A stretch of 64,000 nucleotides of DNA, taken from positions 124,001 through 188,000 of the forward strand of contig FR890375.1 of the NCBI GenBank assembly GCA_000432835.1. The letters are read 5' to 3'. Source of the stretch: Clostridium sp. CAG:417 (GTDB lineage: Bacteria; Bacillota_I; Bacilli_A; RF39; UBA660). Positions 18,589 through 27,938 of this stretch are shown here, one piece after another. The position numbers and the translations under genes were made by a program. The stretch's first letter is position 1, and the number at the start of each line of letters is the position of its first letter. Under the pieces are notes generated by a model. The model was not told where the DNA came from and searched no databases. It was given only the letters and a program-made list of their open reading frames with translations.

Positions 18589-19158
18589 TTATATACCTAG
18601 CTTTAAAGATTTAACAAGTCTTTTTTCTAAAGCGGGTCTTGCAAATTGTTCTTCTAAAGCTAAGACACTATTTTTATACCTATTATAAGCAAACTCATAA
18701 TTTCCACTTTTTATAGCATTTACACATGCACTAACAACATTTTCATATATAAAATTAAATATCTCATTATTATTTTCAGATTCATTGATGACGTCAACAA
18801 TAGTTGGTGCAGTTTTATAATAATGTTCAATGTCTTCTTTAGAAACAAATTTATCTCTAAACCATCTTAATATCATTAATTCTTCACAATTGTCATCAAA
18901 TTTTTCCATTTTATGTCTCATACAAGCAGTTGTTAAATAACAACTTGTATCCGTAGTTTCTTTTTCTCCACTTGTTGTATCAACAATCGTTCCTTTTCCT
19001 GTATCACTATCATAATTAATATGAATAGACCCGTGATCTGGATTTTCAGCTGGACAACTGTCATATATATCAATATGATCTCTACCATATTTGTCAGTAG
19101 AAGTTCTTATTTCGACTCCTTCATCATTAACATAATGTCCATATTCATCTTTACCCAT
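18589..19158 (-). CDS. Element A protein with a conserved CYLTTAC / FRD motif
   Basis: About 189 residues from MGKDEYGHYVN, chosen for AGAGG seven bases upstream; it overlaps the preceding gene slightly. The N-terminal 70 residues are polar (DKYGRDHIDIYDS, SGEKETTD). Then comes SCYLTTACMRHK followed by FDDNCEELMILRWFRDKFV. I have seen this motif pair in many short Firmicute proteins of unknown function that begin with different heads. The cysteines could bind metal or be modified. Helical C-terminal half. The role on the element is unknown. Confidence 0.65.
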   Translation of the reverse strand: MGKDEYGHYVNDEGVEIRTSTDKYGRDHIDIYDSCPAENPDHGSIHINYDSDTGKGTIVDTTSGEKETTDTSCYLTTACMRHKMEKFDDNCEELMILRWFRDKFVSKEDIEHYYKTAPTIVDVINESENNNEIFNFIYENVVSACVNAIKSGNYEFAYNRYKNSVLALEEQFARPALEKRLVKSLKLGI

Positions 19159-19501
19159 TTTTTTTACCTCTTTCATTATTTATTTCTTTAATAATTACTT
19201 CATATCTAATTAAAATATTATCTGATAACATTGATTCTATTCCTATTGATTTATTAGGTATCAACTCATTTCTTATTTCATCTAACAAATCATGTATTCT
19301 TAATGAATTTTCGTAAGAAACAATATCTAAATTTTTATTTTCATAATAATATTTAACCCATTTTATTAATTCATCAAGCACACCCTCATAATCATCCTTT
19401 ACATCTTTTAGTGACTCTAAATGAACAGCAATTGTTAAATTACCAATAATATCTGCAAAATCACTAATTAATTTTCTATTAATCATATACTCACCAATCA
19501 A
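19151..19501 (-). CDS. Element A hypothetical helical protein
   Basis: 116 residues, acidic and helical, with no membrane segment. MINRKLISDF (an internal ATG four codons in) is an alternative start. First gene of a three-gene operon reading toward the left end, 60 bp after the recombinase stop, so it may be expressed with the recombinase. No family recognised. Confidence 0.55.
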   Translation of the reverse strand: MIGEYMINRKLISDFADIIGNLTIAVHLESLKDVKDDYEGVLDELIKWVKYYYENKNLDIVSYENSLRIHDLLDEIRNELIPNKSIGIESMLSDNILIRYEVIIKEINNERGKKNG

Positions 19502-19564
19502 TCTGCAATTCTTCCTTTCTTGTTAATATTATAAATTTTTTTATAAAGAAAAGCAAGGTAGTCA

Positions 19565-21226
19565 TTAATTATTATTTTTGCCTTTTCTACCATACGGATT
19601 TCTTGCTAAATTTCTATTTTCATATTTAAAAGTTACCTCTTGTACAATATCATATTTAAAACATATAGTAATATTTCTATCTTTATCTATAACTATTTTA
19701 TCTACTAACGTATCAATTAATTCTTTTTTGGGTTTATTTAAATCTAATAGTTTTTTTATTTTTTTAGTATAATCAGGTAAAATATTTGTTTTATTTTTAA
19801 TTTTATATTTTTTAACATTTTGATCTTCTATCTTTTCGTTAATTTGTTTTAATTTTTGTTCAAATTCACTTGCTAATTCTTTATATGTATCTGCTGATAT
19901 TACACCATCACACCTATCATTGTATAAAGTTTTTAATCTACCAGTAATCTTTTCTTTTTCTATTTGAAATTCTTTAACTATTTTATCAATGTTAGTAGTT
20001 TCCTTGTGAATACTTTTTACTACTTCATCATTTAATTCTTTTATATTAAGTTCTTTTATTAATTTAGATATATACTTATTAATTTGTTCTAATACCTGTT
20101 CTTCCAAATAATTATATGGGTAAAAATGCGAATAACATCTACCTCTTACGGGATCTCTAGAATATCTATTGCAATTAACAGACCAATAATCTTGTTTTTT
20201 ACGATAAAGAACTGTAAGTCTATTTTTGCACTCTTTACAAAATAACTTACCTTCTAATAATCTTTTTTCTCTATTCGTTTTAACCTCATAATTTCTAGTA
20301 TTTCTTTTTCTTAAAGTATTAACATATTCAAATGTATCTTTATCAACTAATGGTTCATGTGTATTTTCTACTATAATCCATAACTTTTCATCTAATGTTA
20401 TCTTCTTTTTAGATTTATAACTTACTTTAGTTTGAGTATGTTGTACTAAATCACCAGTATATACTCTATTTGTTAATATTTTTTTTACTGTAGAAATATT
20501 CCAATTCTCTCTATCAATTAATCTTGATGAATAATTAGTCTTTTTATATCCACTAGGTGTAATTACATTTTCCTTATTTAGTCTATTTGCTATTTCAGTA
20601 TGTCCAATACCATCAGCTCTCCATTTAAATATTTTTTTGACTATTGGAGCAGTATCTGGATTTGGTATTAAATGTCCTTTATCTAATGGATCTCTCATAT
20701 AACCAAAGCATGGCAAACTTCCAACAAATTTTCCATTCTTTCTTTTTTCATTTAATACATTTCTAATTTTTATTGAATTTTGTTTACTATAATAATCATT
20801 ACAAGCAATTATAAATGTTGATGAATCATTGCTAGCTTGATTTTTAAAACTATCATATGATTCTAATATAGATATAAATCTTATATTATTTTCCGGAAAA
20901 AATGTTTCAATGTAGTAACCAGTCATAACATGATCTCTACCTAATCTTGATAAATCTTTAACTATTACACAATTTATCTTTTTATTATTTATATCTTCTA
21001 GCATACTTTGAAATCCAGGTCTTTCAAAATCAGTTCCTGAATATCCATCATCAACATATTCTTTAACTAAATTAAAATTATTATTTTTAACATAACCTCT
21101 TAATAATTCTTTTTGATTAATTACACTTTCACTATCAGATTCATATTTTTTATCTTTATCTTCTTGGGATAGTCTTATATAGATTCCAACATTAAAATCG
21201 TTTGCCATTAAGTAAGTATTATACAT
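19565..21226 (-). CDS. Large serine recombinase (integrase of element A)
   Basis: 553 residues, with GGAGGAATAA before the ATG. Domains in order: resolvase catalytic domain (about 10-155) with the serine in IYIRLSQEDKD and the arginines in DLSRLGRDH; recombinase domain (about 170-300, GKFVGSLPCFGYMRD); a zinc ribbon with CKEC (about 325-370) and a downstream cysteine; a long coiled coil (about 390-475); and a basic C-terminus (ARNPYGRKGKNNN). It would catalyse site-specific integration and excision at the core TCGCCACCT. Located 1.4 kb from the left end, it is the best candidate for the enzyme that inserted element A. Confidence 0.95.
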   Translation of the reverse strand: MYNTYLMANDFNVGIYIRLSQEDKDKKYESDSESVINQKELLRGYVKNNNFNLVKEYVDDGYSGTDFERPGFQSMLEDINNKKINCVIVKDLSRLGRDHVMTGYYIETFFPENNIRFISILESYDSFKNQASNDSSTFIIACNDYYSKQNSIKIRNVLNEKRKNGKFVGSLPCFGYMRDPLDKGHLIPNPDTAPIVKKIFKWRADGIGHTEIANRLNKENVITPSGYKKTNYSSRLIDRENWNISTVKKILTNRVYTGDLVQHTQTKVSYKSKKKITLDEKLWIIVENTHEPLVDKDTFEYVNTLRKRNTRNYEVKTNREKRLLEGKLFCKECKNRLTVLYRKKQDYWSVNCNRYSRDPVRGRCYSHFYPYNYLEEQVLEQINKYISKLIKELNIKELNDEVVKSIHKETTNIDKIVKEFQIEKEKITGRLKTLYNDRCDGVISADTYKELASEFEQKLKQINEKIEDQNVKKYKIKNKTNILPDYTKKIKKLLDLNKPKKELIDTLVDKIVIDKDRNITICFKYDIVQEVTFKYENRNLARNPYGRKGKNNN

Positions 21227-21301
21227 TTATTCCTCCTTTTATCTTACTTAATTTGGTATTAAGACGTGTCCATGGTAACATCAAAGTTAAGAAAGTGCAA
21301 A

Positions 21302-21400
21302 TCATTTTGTTTGCACTCCTTCTTCTTTTGATATTTCTTCGATTAAGTATTTTAAAATAAGATCTTTAAATGAAATGTTATTCAAATAGGCTCCTTCCAT
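21302..21400 (-). CDS. Possible 32-residue peptide upstream of the recombinase
   Basis: MEGAYLNNISFKDLILKYLI and a short tail, with AGGTGG upstream of the ATG. Element B has a comparably small gene (33353-33493) in the same place between recombinase and HTH gene, which supports both being real. No function can be suggested. Confidence 0.4.
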   Translation of the reverse strand: MEGAYLNNISFKDLILKYLIEEISKEEGVQTK

Positions 21401-21600
21401 AATTAAACCACCTATTTAAATTTATGTTTTTACTTATTATTTTTGAATTTTTTTCATACATATATCTACTTTCCTTCTTTTTATATTAGTATTACTAATA
21501 ATATTATTAGAATTATTTATTATATTTAATTTTTATATTATATTTATTATATTATTATTGAACTATATATCCTTTGAGTGTTAAAAAAACATCTAACCCC

Positions 21601-21900
21601 TTAGAAAAAATCTTCAGGTAGATCAGATGTAAACTTTTCTTCATTAATATAAATTTTTCTTTGAAATTTATGTTTATATTCCATAATAATGTAATTATTA
21701 TCTGCTAATTCTTTTAATAGGCTTGATATTCTTCTTGGACCTACTCCAAGATAATTACCTAAGTATTTATTATCAGCATAACAATAGCCTTCTTTATGAG
21801 ATAAAAGTATTATTATTCCATATAAAATTTTATTGTTATTACATACATTTCTATCTAAAATTATAAACATTGGTATTTTTACATATTTATCATAATCCAT
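21601..21900 (-). CDS. Winged-helix HTH protein of element A
   Basis: 99 residues. It is a single helix-turn-helix domain (HTH_36 type): KILYGIIILLSHKEGYCYADNKYLGNYLGVGPRRISSLLKELADNNYI, with the beta wing KFQRKIYINEE after it. The start MDYDKYVKI follows GAAAGGAG. A clear relative is encoded in the same relative position on element B (33560-34024; shared NKYLxNYxxxxxRxISxxLxxL). Such proteins often regulate replication or recombination of mobile elements. Confidence 0.75.
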   Translation of the reverse strand: MDYDKYVKIPMFIILDRNVCNNNKILYGIIILLSHKEGYCYADNKYLGNYLGVGPRRISSLLKELADNNYIIMEYKHKFQRKIYINEEKFTSDLPEDFF

Positions 21901-21903
21901 TTA

Positions 21904-22020
21904 TTACTCTCCTTTCGTATTTGTTTTTAATATTTCTAAATATCCAATTTCTAATAACTCTGTCATCATTTTAGAAATAGATACTCTATAAAATTTAGAC
22001 ATTAATTTAATTAGTCTATT
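21904..22020 (-). pseudogene. Possible remnant of an ImmA/IrrE-like or HTH gene
   Basis: The frame reads TNRLIKLMSKFYRVSISKMM then a short LLEIGYLEIL tail, ending one base before the next gene's start. It resembles the C-terminal helical end of ImmA/IrrE-type peptidases (a VS...RL..LGYL pattern). No intact N-terminus is present and the frame is closed upstream. A weak call; it could be a short real peptide starting at 22002. Confidence 0.25.
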
Positions 22021-22118
22021 GGTAAATATAATTTAAATATTCTCAAACTATTTCTCCTTCCTAAATAGGATGATTGTCCTATTATTTTTACTATTTTTAA
22101 TTAGAGCAGGATAAGAAG

Positions 22119-22173
22119 ATAGCACCACAAACAAAAAAACTCCTTATAATATAAGGAATTGTTATGGTGCTAT
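22119..22173. repeat. Two-tier hairpin
   Basis: The outer stem ATAGCACCA/TGGTGCTAT is perfect over 9 bp. Inside it is a second stem, TCCTTATA/TATAAGGA. It is not followed by a T-run, so it is not a simple terminator; it may be a protein-binding or origin-type structure. Confidence 0.65.
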
Positions 22174-22430
22174 TCTTATTTCGTACTTACGAAATTCATC
22201 CTACTTTATAGGTTCATATAAAGGATGATTACTAAATATCTCCTTTATTTCTCTTAGTTTTAGTTCTTATTTGTTCATCCTATTATTAAAAAAATATCAA
22301 AATTAATAGGATGATAGCACATAATGACCACCTCCTTAAAATGAAAAAAAGAAGACCTAAGTCCTCTTTGCATAATTATTTTATTTTACTATATTCTGCC
22401 ACTTGACTTTGATAAGTCAATGAATATCCG

Positions 22431-22514
22431 ATGCTTTTTTGTGCTTTATTTTTCTTTTTTTTGCTTTTTTTAACTTTTTTGTGCCTTTTGATGCTTTTCA
22501 ATGCTTTTTTGTGC
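22431..22514. repeat. Cluster of ATGCTTTTTTGTGC-type repeats
   Basis: ATGCTTTTTTGTGC occurs exactly at 22431-22444 and 22501-22514. Degraded relatives (TTGCTTTTTTT, TTTTTTGTGCC, ATGCTTTTCA) lie between them. The copies are spaced like iterons or curved A-tract DNA. It lies just past the HNH gene stop. Confidence 0.5.
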
Positions 22515-22557
22515 AAAAATATGCCAAATAATGTTTTTACATTAACTATTAAATAAA

Positions 22558-23991
22558 CTAATAATTATTTTTTATGTTATAAAATTTCTTTATTTCGTCA
22601 ACAGTTATATTAAAATTAATTGATTTATATCTAGGTAACAATTTTTCGTACATCTTTTCTATCATTTCAATTTTTACTTTATCAGCACCATTATGAAATG
22701 CCCTATGACAGTTTGGACATAATGATAAAATATTTTCAACACAGTCGACATTTATATGGTATTTTTCCCATACTTCTTGTTGATATTTAACAGGAACTAA
22801 ATGATGTGCTTCCATAAAATTTTTATTTGTTTTAGCAGAAGTAAATGTTTCATGTCTTGCATTATGTTCACAACAATAGTATGCATTTTGTATTGCAATT
22901 CTTCCAAGCAATGGATTTCTTTTATACTTTTTGCTAATTTTTCCCTTTTCAATTTGTGCAGGAGCTACCTTATGTGCACCTATTGCTACGTCAGTATTAA
23001 CATTTTCTTCTTTTATATTATCTATTTTTTCAAGATATTTATCATCTTTTTCTTCTTCGCTATTTTCTATATCAATTATTTCTTTTTCTTCAGTCAAAAC
23101 TTTTACTAAATCATCATTTGGATTAACTTCTATTGTTTCAATCACTTCATCCGCTTTAGGTTCATCAATCAGATTAATACCAAAATCCTGAACATTGTAT
23201 AAAAAATATGAATAATCAACATCACGATATAATATCTCATTCATTTCTTCTATATCATATTTAATAAAAAAATTATTATAAAAATAATTATCAAATTTTG
23301 GATTTATAGAAATACTTTTAGAATCAATTATAAATAACCTTGTATTATTTCTAATTAATGACATTATTCTACTATAATCTTTATAGTATGGAACATATTC
23401 AGATATAGGAGAATTTTGTCTTATATATTCAACAGCTTGTTCCCATTGATTATATTTCTTACATGTCATAATATAAGTGTACAAGTGATCAATTGAAACT
23501 TCATTAATATCATATTTTTGTTGTAATTCTTTTAAAACTTTATATATAAAAATTACTGGCAATATATAGTAATCCTCGTTATTATTCTCTGTATCAATAA
23601 TTGCATGTATTTTTAACTTTAAAACCTGTTCAGTAATAATCTTATTAAATTCATATTTGTTTATTAAAGGATTAATAGATTTTAACTTATCATATATTGC
23701 TGTGGTTTTCTCTTTATTATATTGACCACCTCTCTTATAAAATGGTGTTTTGGTAATTAATCCAAAAAACTGTGGAATTACTAATGTTCTATGCCTATCA
23801 GTTTCAACATCAAAATCCAAATGATTTTTTGAAAAAAATTCTTCTATATTAGTCGTTTCTCTATTTGGTATACTATCAAATAAGTTTGTTACTTTTATTA
23901 TTTCATCAAAACTACTAACCTTTTGTTTAGTAAATACCCATACGGATTTTTCAGTTAAAGTTTTTAAATATTCTTCAGCACTTATTTTCAT
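22558..23991 (-). CDS. HNH restriction endonuclease (probable)
   Basis: 477 residues, with AGGAGGTTATTGA before the ATG. The N-terminal 330 residues are unrecognised and probably bind the DNA target; a lysine/glutamate-rich linker follows. The C-terminus is an HNH nuclease domain with ARHETFTSAKTNKNFMEAHH, LVPVKYQQ, then NILSLCPNCHRAFHNG (zinc cysteines and catalytic histidine). It is the last gene of an operon with an N6-adenine and a C5-cytosine methyltransferase, with 17 bp overlap upstream, so it is most likely the nuclease of that restriction-modification system. Confidence 0.88.
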   Translation of the reverse strand: MKISAEEYLKTLTEKSVWVFTKQKVSSFDEIIKVTNLFDSIPNRETTNIEEFFSKNHLDFDVETDRHRTLVIPQFFGLITKTPFYKRGGQYNKEKTTAIYDKLKSINPLINKYEFNKIITEQVLKLKIHAIIDTENNNEDYYILPVIFIYKVLKELQQKYDINEVSIDHLYTYIMTCKKYNQWEQAVEYIRQNSPISEYVPYYKDYSRIMSLIRNNTRLFIIDSKSISINPKFDNYFYNNFFIKYDIEEMNEILYRDVDYSYFLYNVQDFGINLIDEPKADEVIETIEVNPNDDLVKVLTEEKEIIDIENSEEEKDDKYLEKIDNIKEENVNTDVAIGAHKVAPAQIEKGKISKKYKRNPLLGRIAIQNAYYCCEHNARHETFTSAKTNKNFMEAHHLVPVKYQQEVWEKYHINVDCVENILSLCPNCHRAFHNGADKVKIEMIEKMYEKLLPRYKSINFNITVDEIKKFYNIKNNY

Positions 23992-25078
23992 TCAATAACC
24001 TCCTTATCATTGTTGCAAAAAAGAAAGCTAATTTAGGTGGTACCGCATTTCCTATTTGCTTGCAAACACATGATTTACTACCATAAAAATGAAAATTGTC
24101 AGGAAAACTTTGAATTCTTGCTGCTTCCCTTGGTGTTATTGTTCTATTTTCATATGGATGAGTAAATTTTCCTCCTGTTGGAGTATCAAATCTAGTCGTT
24201 ATTGTTGGTGCTATTCCATTAGGATCTAGTCTTCCATACGATCCACTATGTACAGTTTTTATTTTTTCATTTAACACTTTATAATTTTCATTTATTTTAA
24301 CTTTCGACATTCTTTCAATAGCTTTTTTGCTGTGATTAGTTTTTATATGGTTTGTTGTATTTCCTGACGATGTTTCTAAATATCTTTGATAATTATTAGT
24401 AGAATTTAAATTACTAACTTCACCGTTTTCAGTAGGCTCAGGTAAATTTGAAATCGCATCCCAAACAGTTACTTCATCAAAAAAGTTAGGATACTTTTTC
24501 ATTAAAATTTCTTTTGTTTTAGTAATTTCTGTTTCTAAATCAAAGTTAATTTGTGAACCAATTATTATGGTTCTCTCCCTATTTTGTGGTATTCCATACT
24601 CTTTTGCTTTTACGACTTTATACTGTATTTTGTATGGTTTTCCATCAAAATTATTAGGATTTTCAAAAATTTTCTTAATTTCTTGAAATATTTTACCATT
24701 ATGTAAATTCAAAATACCTTTAACATTTTCTAATATAAATATTTTAGGTCTAACAATTTTTACAACATTAAAATAATGTTTAAATAAATAATTTCTTGGG
24801 TCATCTATAAAACCGTTTCTAATTCTTGATCCTGCCATTGAAAACCCTTGGCAAGGAGGTCCACCTATAATTATATCTGCTTCACCAAATTTAAATACGT
24901 TATCATTGTCTACATTTTTTATATCATCAGCTATCATTTTTGTGTTCAAATGATTTTGTTCATATGACTTAGCAATTTCTTTATCAAATTCTACGGCTGA
25001 GACGATATCAAATCCTGCTTTTTCAAAGCCACATGAAAAACCACCACATCCAGCAAATAAATCAATAGTTTTAATCAT
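23975..25078 (-). CDS. C5-cytosine DNA methyltransferase
   Basis: About 367 residues from MIKTIDLFAGCGG, preferred because GGAGGTG sits eight bases upstream; the GTG three codons earlier is a worse fit. Ordered motifs: I DLFAGCGGFSCGFEKAGF, IV GGPPCQGFSMAG with the catalytic cysteine, VI ENVKGI, VIII RERTIIIG, and X QIGNAVPPKLA. It methylates cytosine at C5 in a specific site set by the variable region at about 200-300. It overlaps the N6-methyltransferase gene by 8 bp and the HNH gene by 17 bp, giving tight coupling. Confidence 0.96.
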   Translation of the reverse strand: MIKTIDLFAGCGGFSCGFEKAGFDIVSAVEFDKEIAKSYEQNHLNTKMIADDIKNVDNDNVFKFGEADIIIGGPPCQGFSMAGSRIRNGFIDDPRNYLFKHYFNVVKIVRPKIFILENVKGILNLHNGKIFQEIKKIFENPNNFDGKPYKIQYKVVKAKEYGIPQNRERTIIIGSQINFDLETEITKTKEILMKKYPNFFDEVTVWDAISNLPEPTENGEVSNLNSTNNYQRYLETSSGNTTNHIKTNHSKKAIERMSKVKINENYKVLNEKIKTVHSGSYGRLDPNGIAPTITTRFDTPTGGKFTHPYENRTITPREAARIQSFPDNFHFYGSKSCVCKQIGNAVPPKLAFFFATMIRRLLNENKC

Positions 25079-26741
25079 CAAACTCACCTCCAGATCTGTA
25101 TTTTATTGCAAATGATTTAATATAATCCAATTCTGTTTGCGTAAGATTGTATATTTCTGCTAATTCATCATCTATTTCATCAATTACATCTTTGCATAAT
25201 TTATGCTTATATTCATAATCAACTTGCTTAGTACCTACATATCTTTTTGTATTTTCTAATTTTGTTTCTAGTTTCTTACTTAATTTGTCAAATTTAATTG
25301 TATCAATATTTTTAACAGGTATTTTAAAAGATTTTAATTCCTTTGTAGTAATATGCCAACAGTCAGAAATAATAGTCCAATATAACCAAAACAAACTAGA
25401 ATTCAATAAACATAAAACAAAATTATAAATATCAGTTGAATATTTAAAACTTTTGTATTCATTTGAGCCGGGATTAAAAGTAAATGCCTTAATCCAGAAA
25501 CAAGCACGCATATTTAAATACAATTCTTTACCTGATATTTTTTGAATTTCATAAACATTATTTTTATTTTTAGTATATATTTTATCAAATATTGATTCTT
25601 CTATATCATTTCCAATTTTTGGAATAAATTGTTCAAAATTATATTTAGATAATCTAACCTCTCTACCATTTAATAATTTTTTTCTTTCTTCATTATACCA
25701 ATGCTTATAATTAGATGTATATATTTTATTTTTAGTATTTCCTTTTTGTGCAATCAAAATATTTAATTTTTGATGAACACCATCAAAAAGACAATCAGGT
25801 CTGTCTGCAAAATTTAAAATAAATTGTTTTCTAGTATTTTCTTTTACGTAATCTCTTATTTTGGACATTCTTGTTGTAGCAGTATATGACAATGGTATTA
25901 TATATCCCAATACACCTTTATCACTTAATAAATCTATACTGTTTCTTATCACATCAGCATATATATTTCCATAGTTATTAACTAGCTTTTCTTTTAAAGA
26001 ATATCTAGAATATTCAACATAAGGGGGATTTCCAACTATTAAGTCAAACATATTATTAATTTTATTACTTTCACTTATAAAATCATAATTATAAAAATTA
26101 TTTTTTAAAATTTTTGCTAGTTTTTCAAATGATTTTTTATTTTTTAATCTATTTGAAATGCAAAAATATAACCTTATTTTTGAAATATCAGTAGATTCTT
26201 CATCTATGTCGTTTCCATGTATAGTATCACATATTTTTAAAATATTGTTATCATTTATTTTATTAGTTTTTTTCATTATATTATATTTAAGCTCAAATAT
26301 ATTTAATAAAAATTCACCACTACCACATGTAGGATCAATAGTTTTTAACTTATATAATAATTGATTTGTTTTGTCATTAGATAAATTTGATAAAATCTTT
26401 ATACACTCTTCATAATTATGTGTATTTTTATTATCAAAAATTAATCTATTAATAATTGAATTACAGATTATATATTTTGCCACATCATTTGGAGTATAAT
26501 ATACACCATTAGATTTTCTTTTTTCACTTTTTTCATTTATATTTGATAAAACCTTTTGAAAGGCATCATCAGAAATATTAATTGATTTATCATTATAAAT
26601 TAAATTATCTATATCATATTTTACATAGTTACCATTTAATAATATATGCAACCCATTGATAAATTCTTTTTTAAACCTTGATATATCACTAACCTTAGAT
26701 ACAACAAGTCTTGTTAACGATTTATTCAGTTCTTTAGTCAT
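25071..26741 (-). CDS. N6-adenine DNA methyltransferase (type II, Eco57I-like)
   Basis: 556 residues. Motifs: GVYYTPNDVAKYI (about 80-92), SAM-binding DPTCGSGEFLLNIF (about 135-148), and catalytic FDLIVGNPPYVEYSRY (about 230-245). The C-terminal half (about 370-530) resembles a target-recognition domain (AFTFNPGSNEY; YWTIISDCWHIT; LKSFKIPV). It should protect adenines in the target site. First gene of the restriction-modification operon. The presence of both an N6 and a C5 enzyme suggests an asymmetric recognition site with one enzyme per strand, or two specificities. Confidence 0.93.
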   Translation of the reverse strand: MTKELNKSLTRLVVSKVSDISRFKKEFINGLHILLNGNYVKYDIDNLIYNDKSINISDDAFQKVLSNINEKSEKRKSNGVYYTPNDVAKYIICNSIINRLIFDNKNTHNYEECIKILSNLSNDKTNQLLYKLKTIDPTCGSGEFLLNIFELKYNIMKKTNKINDNNILKICDTIHGNDIDEESTDISKIRLYFCISNRLKNKKSFEKLAKILKNNFYNYDFISESNKINNMFDLIVGNPPYVEYSRYSLKEKLVNNYGNIYADVIRNSIDLLSDKGVLGYIIPLSYTATTRMSKIRDYVKENTRKQFILNFADRPDCLFDGVHQKLNILIAQKGNTKNKIYTSNYKHWYNEERKKLLNGREVRLSKYNFEQFIPKIGNDIEESIFDKIYTKNKNNVYEIQKISGKELYLNMRACFWIKAFTFNPGSNEYKSFKYSTDIYNFVLCLLNSSLFWLYWTIISDCWHITTKELKSFKIPVKNIDTIKFDKLSKKLETKLENTKRYVGTKQVDYEYKHKLCKDVIDEIDDELAEIYNLTQTELDYIKSFAIKYRSGGEFDD

Positions 26742-26825
26742 TTTTACACCTTCTTTATTTTGCTGTATCTATATAAGATTGTCTTTTAAATTATTATAAC
26801 AATTTTTCTTTTAACTTTAAATATC

Positions 26826-27065
26826 TTATATAGACTTTTCAATAATGCTTTTCATTTTTTCTTCATTATATTTTTCCATAAATTCTGCAATTTCAATATA
26901 TTTATCATAATCCATTATTACAACATAATCTTTTCCATTTTTCGTAACTTTCATTGGGAGTTTACTTTTCTTCACCTTATTAAACATCTTTGATGACTGC
27001 CCTTTGTTAAAATCTCTTATAAGAGCTGAATCCTTTATATATTTAGTAACTTTCAAGCCACTCAC
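26826..27065 (-). CDS. Phd/YefM-like antitoxin, apparently without its toxin
   Basis: 79 residues. MSGLKVTKYIKDSALI is followed by SKMFNKVKKSKLPMKVTKNGKDYVVIMDYDKYIEI, the Phd/YefM pattern (a short DNA-binding fold ending in a hydrophobic helix). Antitoxins of this family repress their own promoter, and a 44-bp palindrome containing the promoter lies 19 bp upstream. No toxin gene is visible on either side; the next gene downstream is the N6-methyltransferase, 85 bp away. It may be an orphan or a regulator of the restriction-modification operon. Confidence 0.65.
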   Translation of the reverse strand: MSGLKVTKYIKDSALIRDFNKGQSSKMFNKVKKSKLPMKVTKNGKDYVVIMDYDKYIEIAEFMEKYNEEKMKSIIEKSI

Positions 27066-27083
27066 CTCTAACCTCTACATAAA

Positions 27084-27127
27084 TTATATCATAAAGTAAT
27101 TACAATTGTAATTACTTTATGATATAA
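27084..27127 (-). promoter_or_regulatory. 44-bp perfect palindrome containing the antitoxin promoter
   Basis: The half TTATATCATAAAGTAATTAC plus AA is followed without a loop by its exact complement, centred on AATT. On the minus strand it contains TTACAA, 17 bp, TATAAT (27083-27088), so an RNA polymerase site lies inside the dyad, as expected for a dimer-bound operator. It lies 19 bp before the Phd-like antitoxin gene. Confidence 0.85.
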
Positions 27128-27168
27128 AAAGAAATTTTTTTTAAAATTTCATCTATTATATTACTTAT

Positions 27169-27857
27169 TCATAACTCTTTAGAACAGTTAGGTTTATACT
27201 TAACATCATTAAAACCATACACTTTTTTACAATCATTGCAAATAATTGCTATATAGTCTGCACCAACAATACTAAATCCATCACCTTTTAATACTGATAT
27301 ATTTTTAGAATTACATTTAGGACATTTTATTTCTTCTTTCATCACTTCATTCTGACTATATGCATCCCTAACTATTTCATATCCATTTCTATCATATCTA
27401 GGAACGTATTCATCTTTATTAAATATTTTTACTCTACCAAACATAAATTCCAGTTTATCAACTTTCTTTTCTATATGATAATGCCCACAATACCATTTAT
27501 CATAAGTAATACTACTTTCTACTCCATCTAAAAACTTTTCCATGGATTTATCAACTTTAGTTTGGGCTAATCCTCGTATAAACACTTCCCTGGGTTCATA
27601 TTTATATGGACATGTATGAGTAAGAACTATATCAAAATGCATGCCTTTAATTTTATTCAAAATATTATCCATTTCTATTTCTGTTAATTGTTCATCTTTA
27701 AACCACTCATATCCATGTAGTAATCTATACTGTTTATCTACTGAATATGCTCCACCAATTACTAAAATCTTTTTACTATCAACATATTATCAGTATCTTT
27801 TTCCAACTTATAAATCCGAGAAAAATCTCTATGTGTATCACCTGTAATATAAATCAT
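27169..27857 (-). pseudogene. Metallophosphoesterase, internally deleted
   Basis: The first 31 codons (MIYITGDTHRDFSRIYKLEK...) carry the metal motif GDTH and then hit a stop. In a second frame ILVIGGAYSVDKQYRLLHGY leads into LTHTCPYKYEPRE and CGHYHI, the later metal motifs, and a C-terminal zinc-ribbon-like CPKC...CNDC. The usual GDxG and GNHE segments between them (roughly 60 residues) are missing. So an internal deletion has removed the catalytic centre. A 167-residue fragment (27169-27672) stays open but should be inactive as a phosphoesterase. Confidence 0.8.
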
Positions 27858-27938
27858 TATTTTGCCTTCTTTATACAATGTATTATTTATTTAGTTCTAA
27901 TCCATAATCTACTCTTAAATATATAAAAGCATGTTCTT

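Larger units (their letters stand above)
21901..22557. other. Element A intergenic region with hairpins and repeats
   Basis: About 650 bp with little coding capacity. It holds the possible remnant at 21904-22020 and several copies of AGGATGA/TCATCC (near 22067, 22197, 22222, 22278 and 22309). A large hairpin is at 22119-22173 and a smaller one at 22178-22195 (ATTTCGTA/TACGAAAT). At 22431-22514 there is a cluster of GCTTTTTT tracts. It may contain a replication or transfer origin or regulatory DNA; no known consensus was recognised. Confidence 0.5.

Noticed and set aside
22801..23191. Plus-strand hydrophobic open frames inside the HNH gene
   Set aside because: They are antisense readings of the acidic, K/E-rich linker of the HNH protein and have no ribosome-binding sites.
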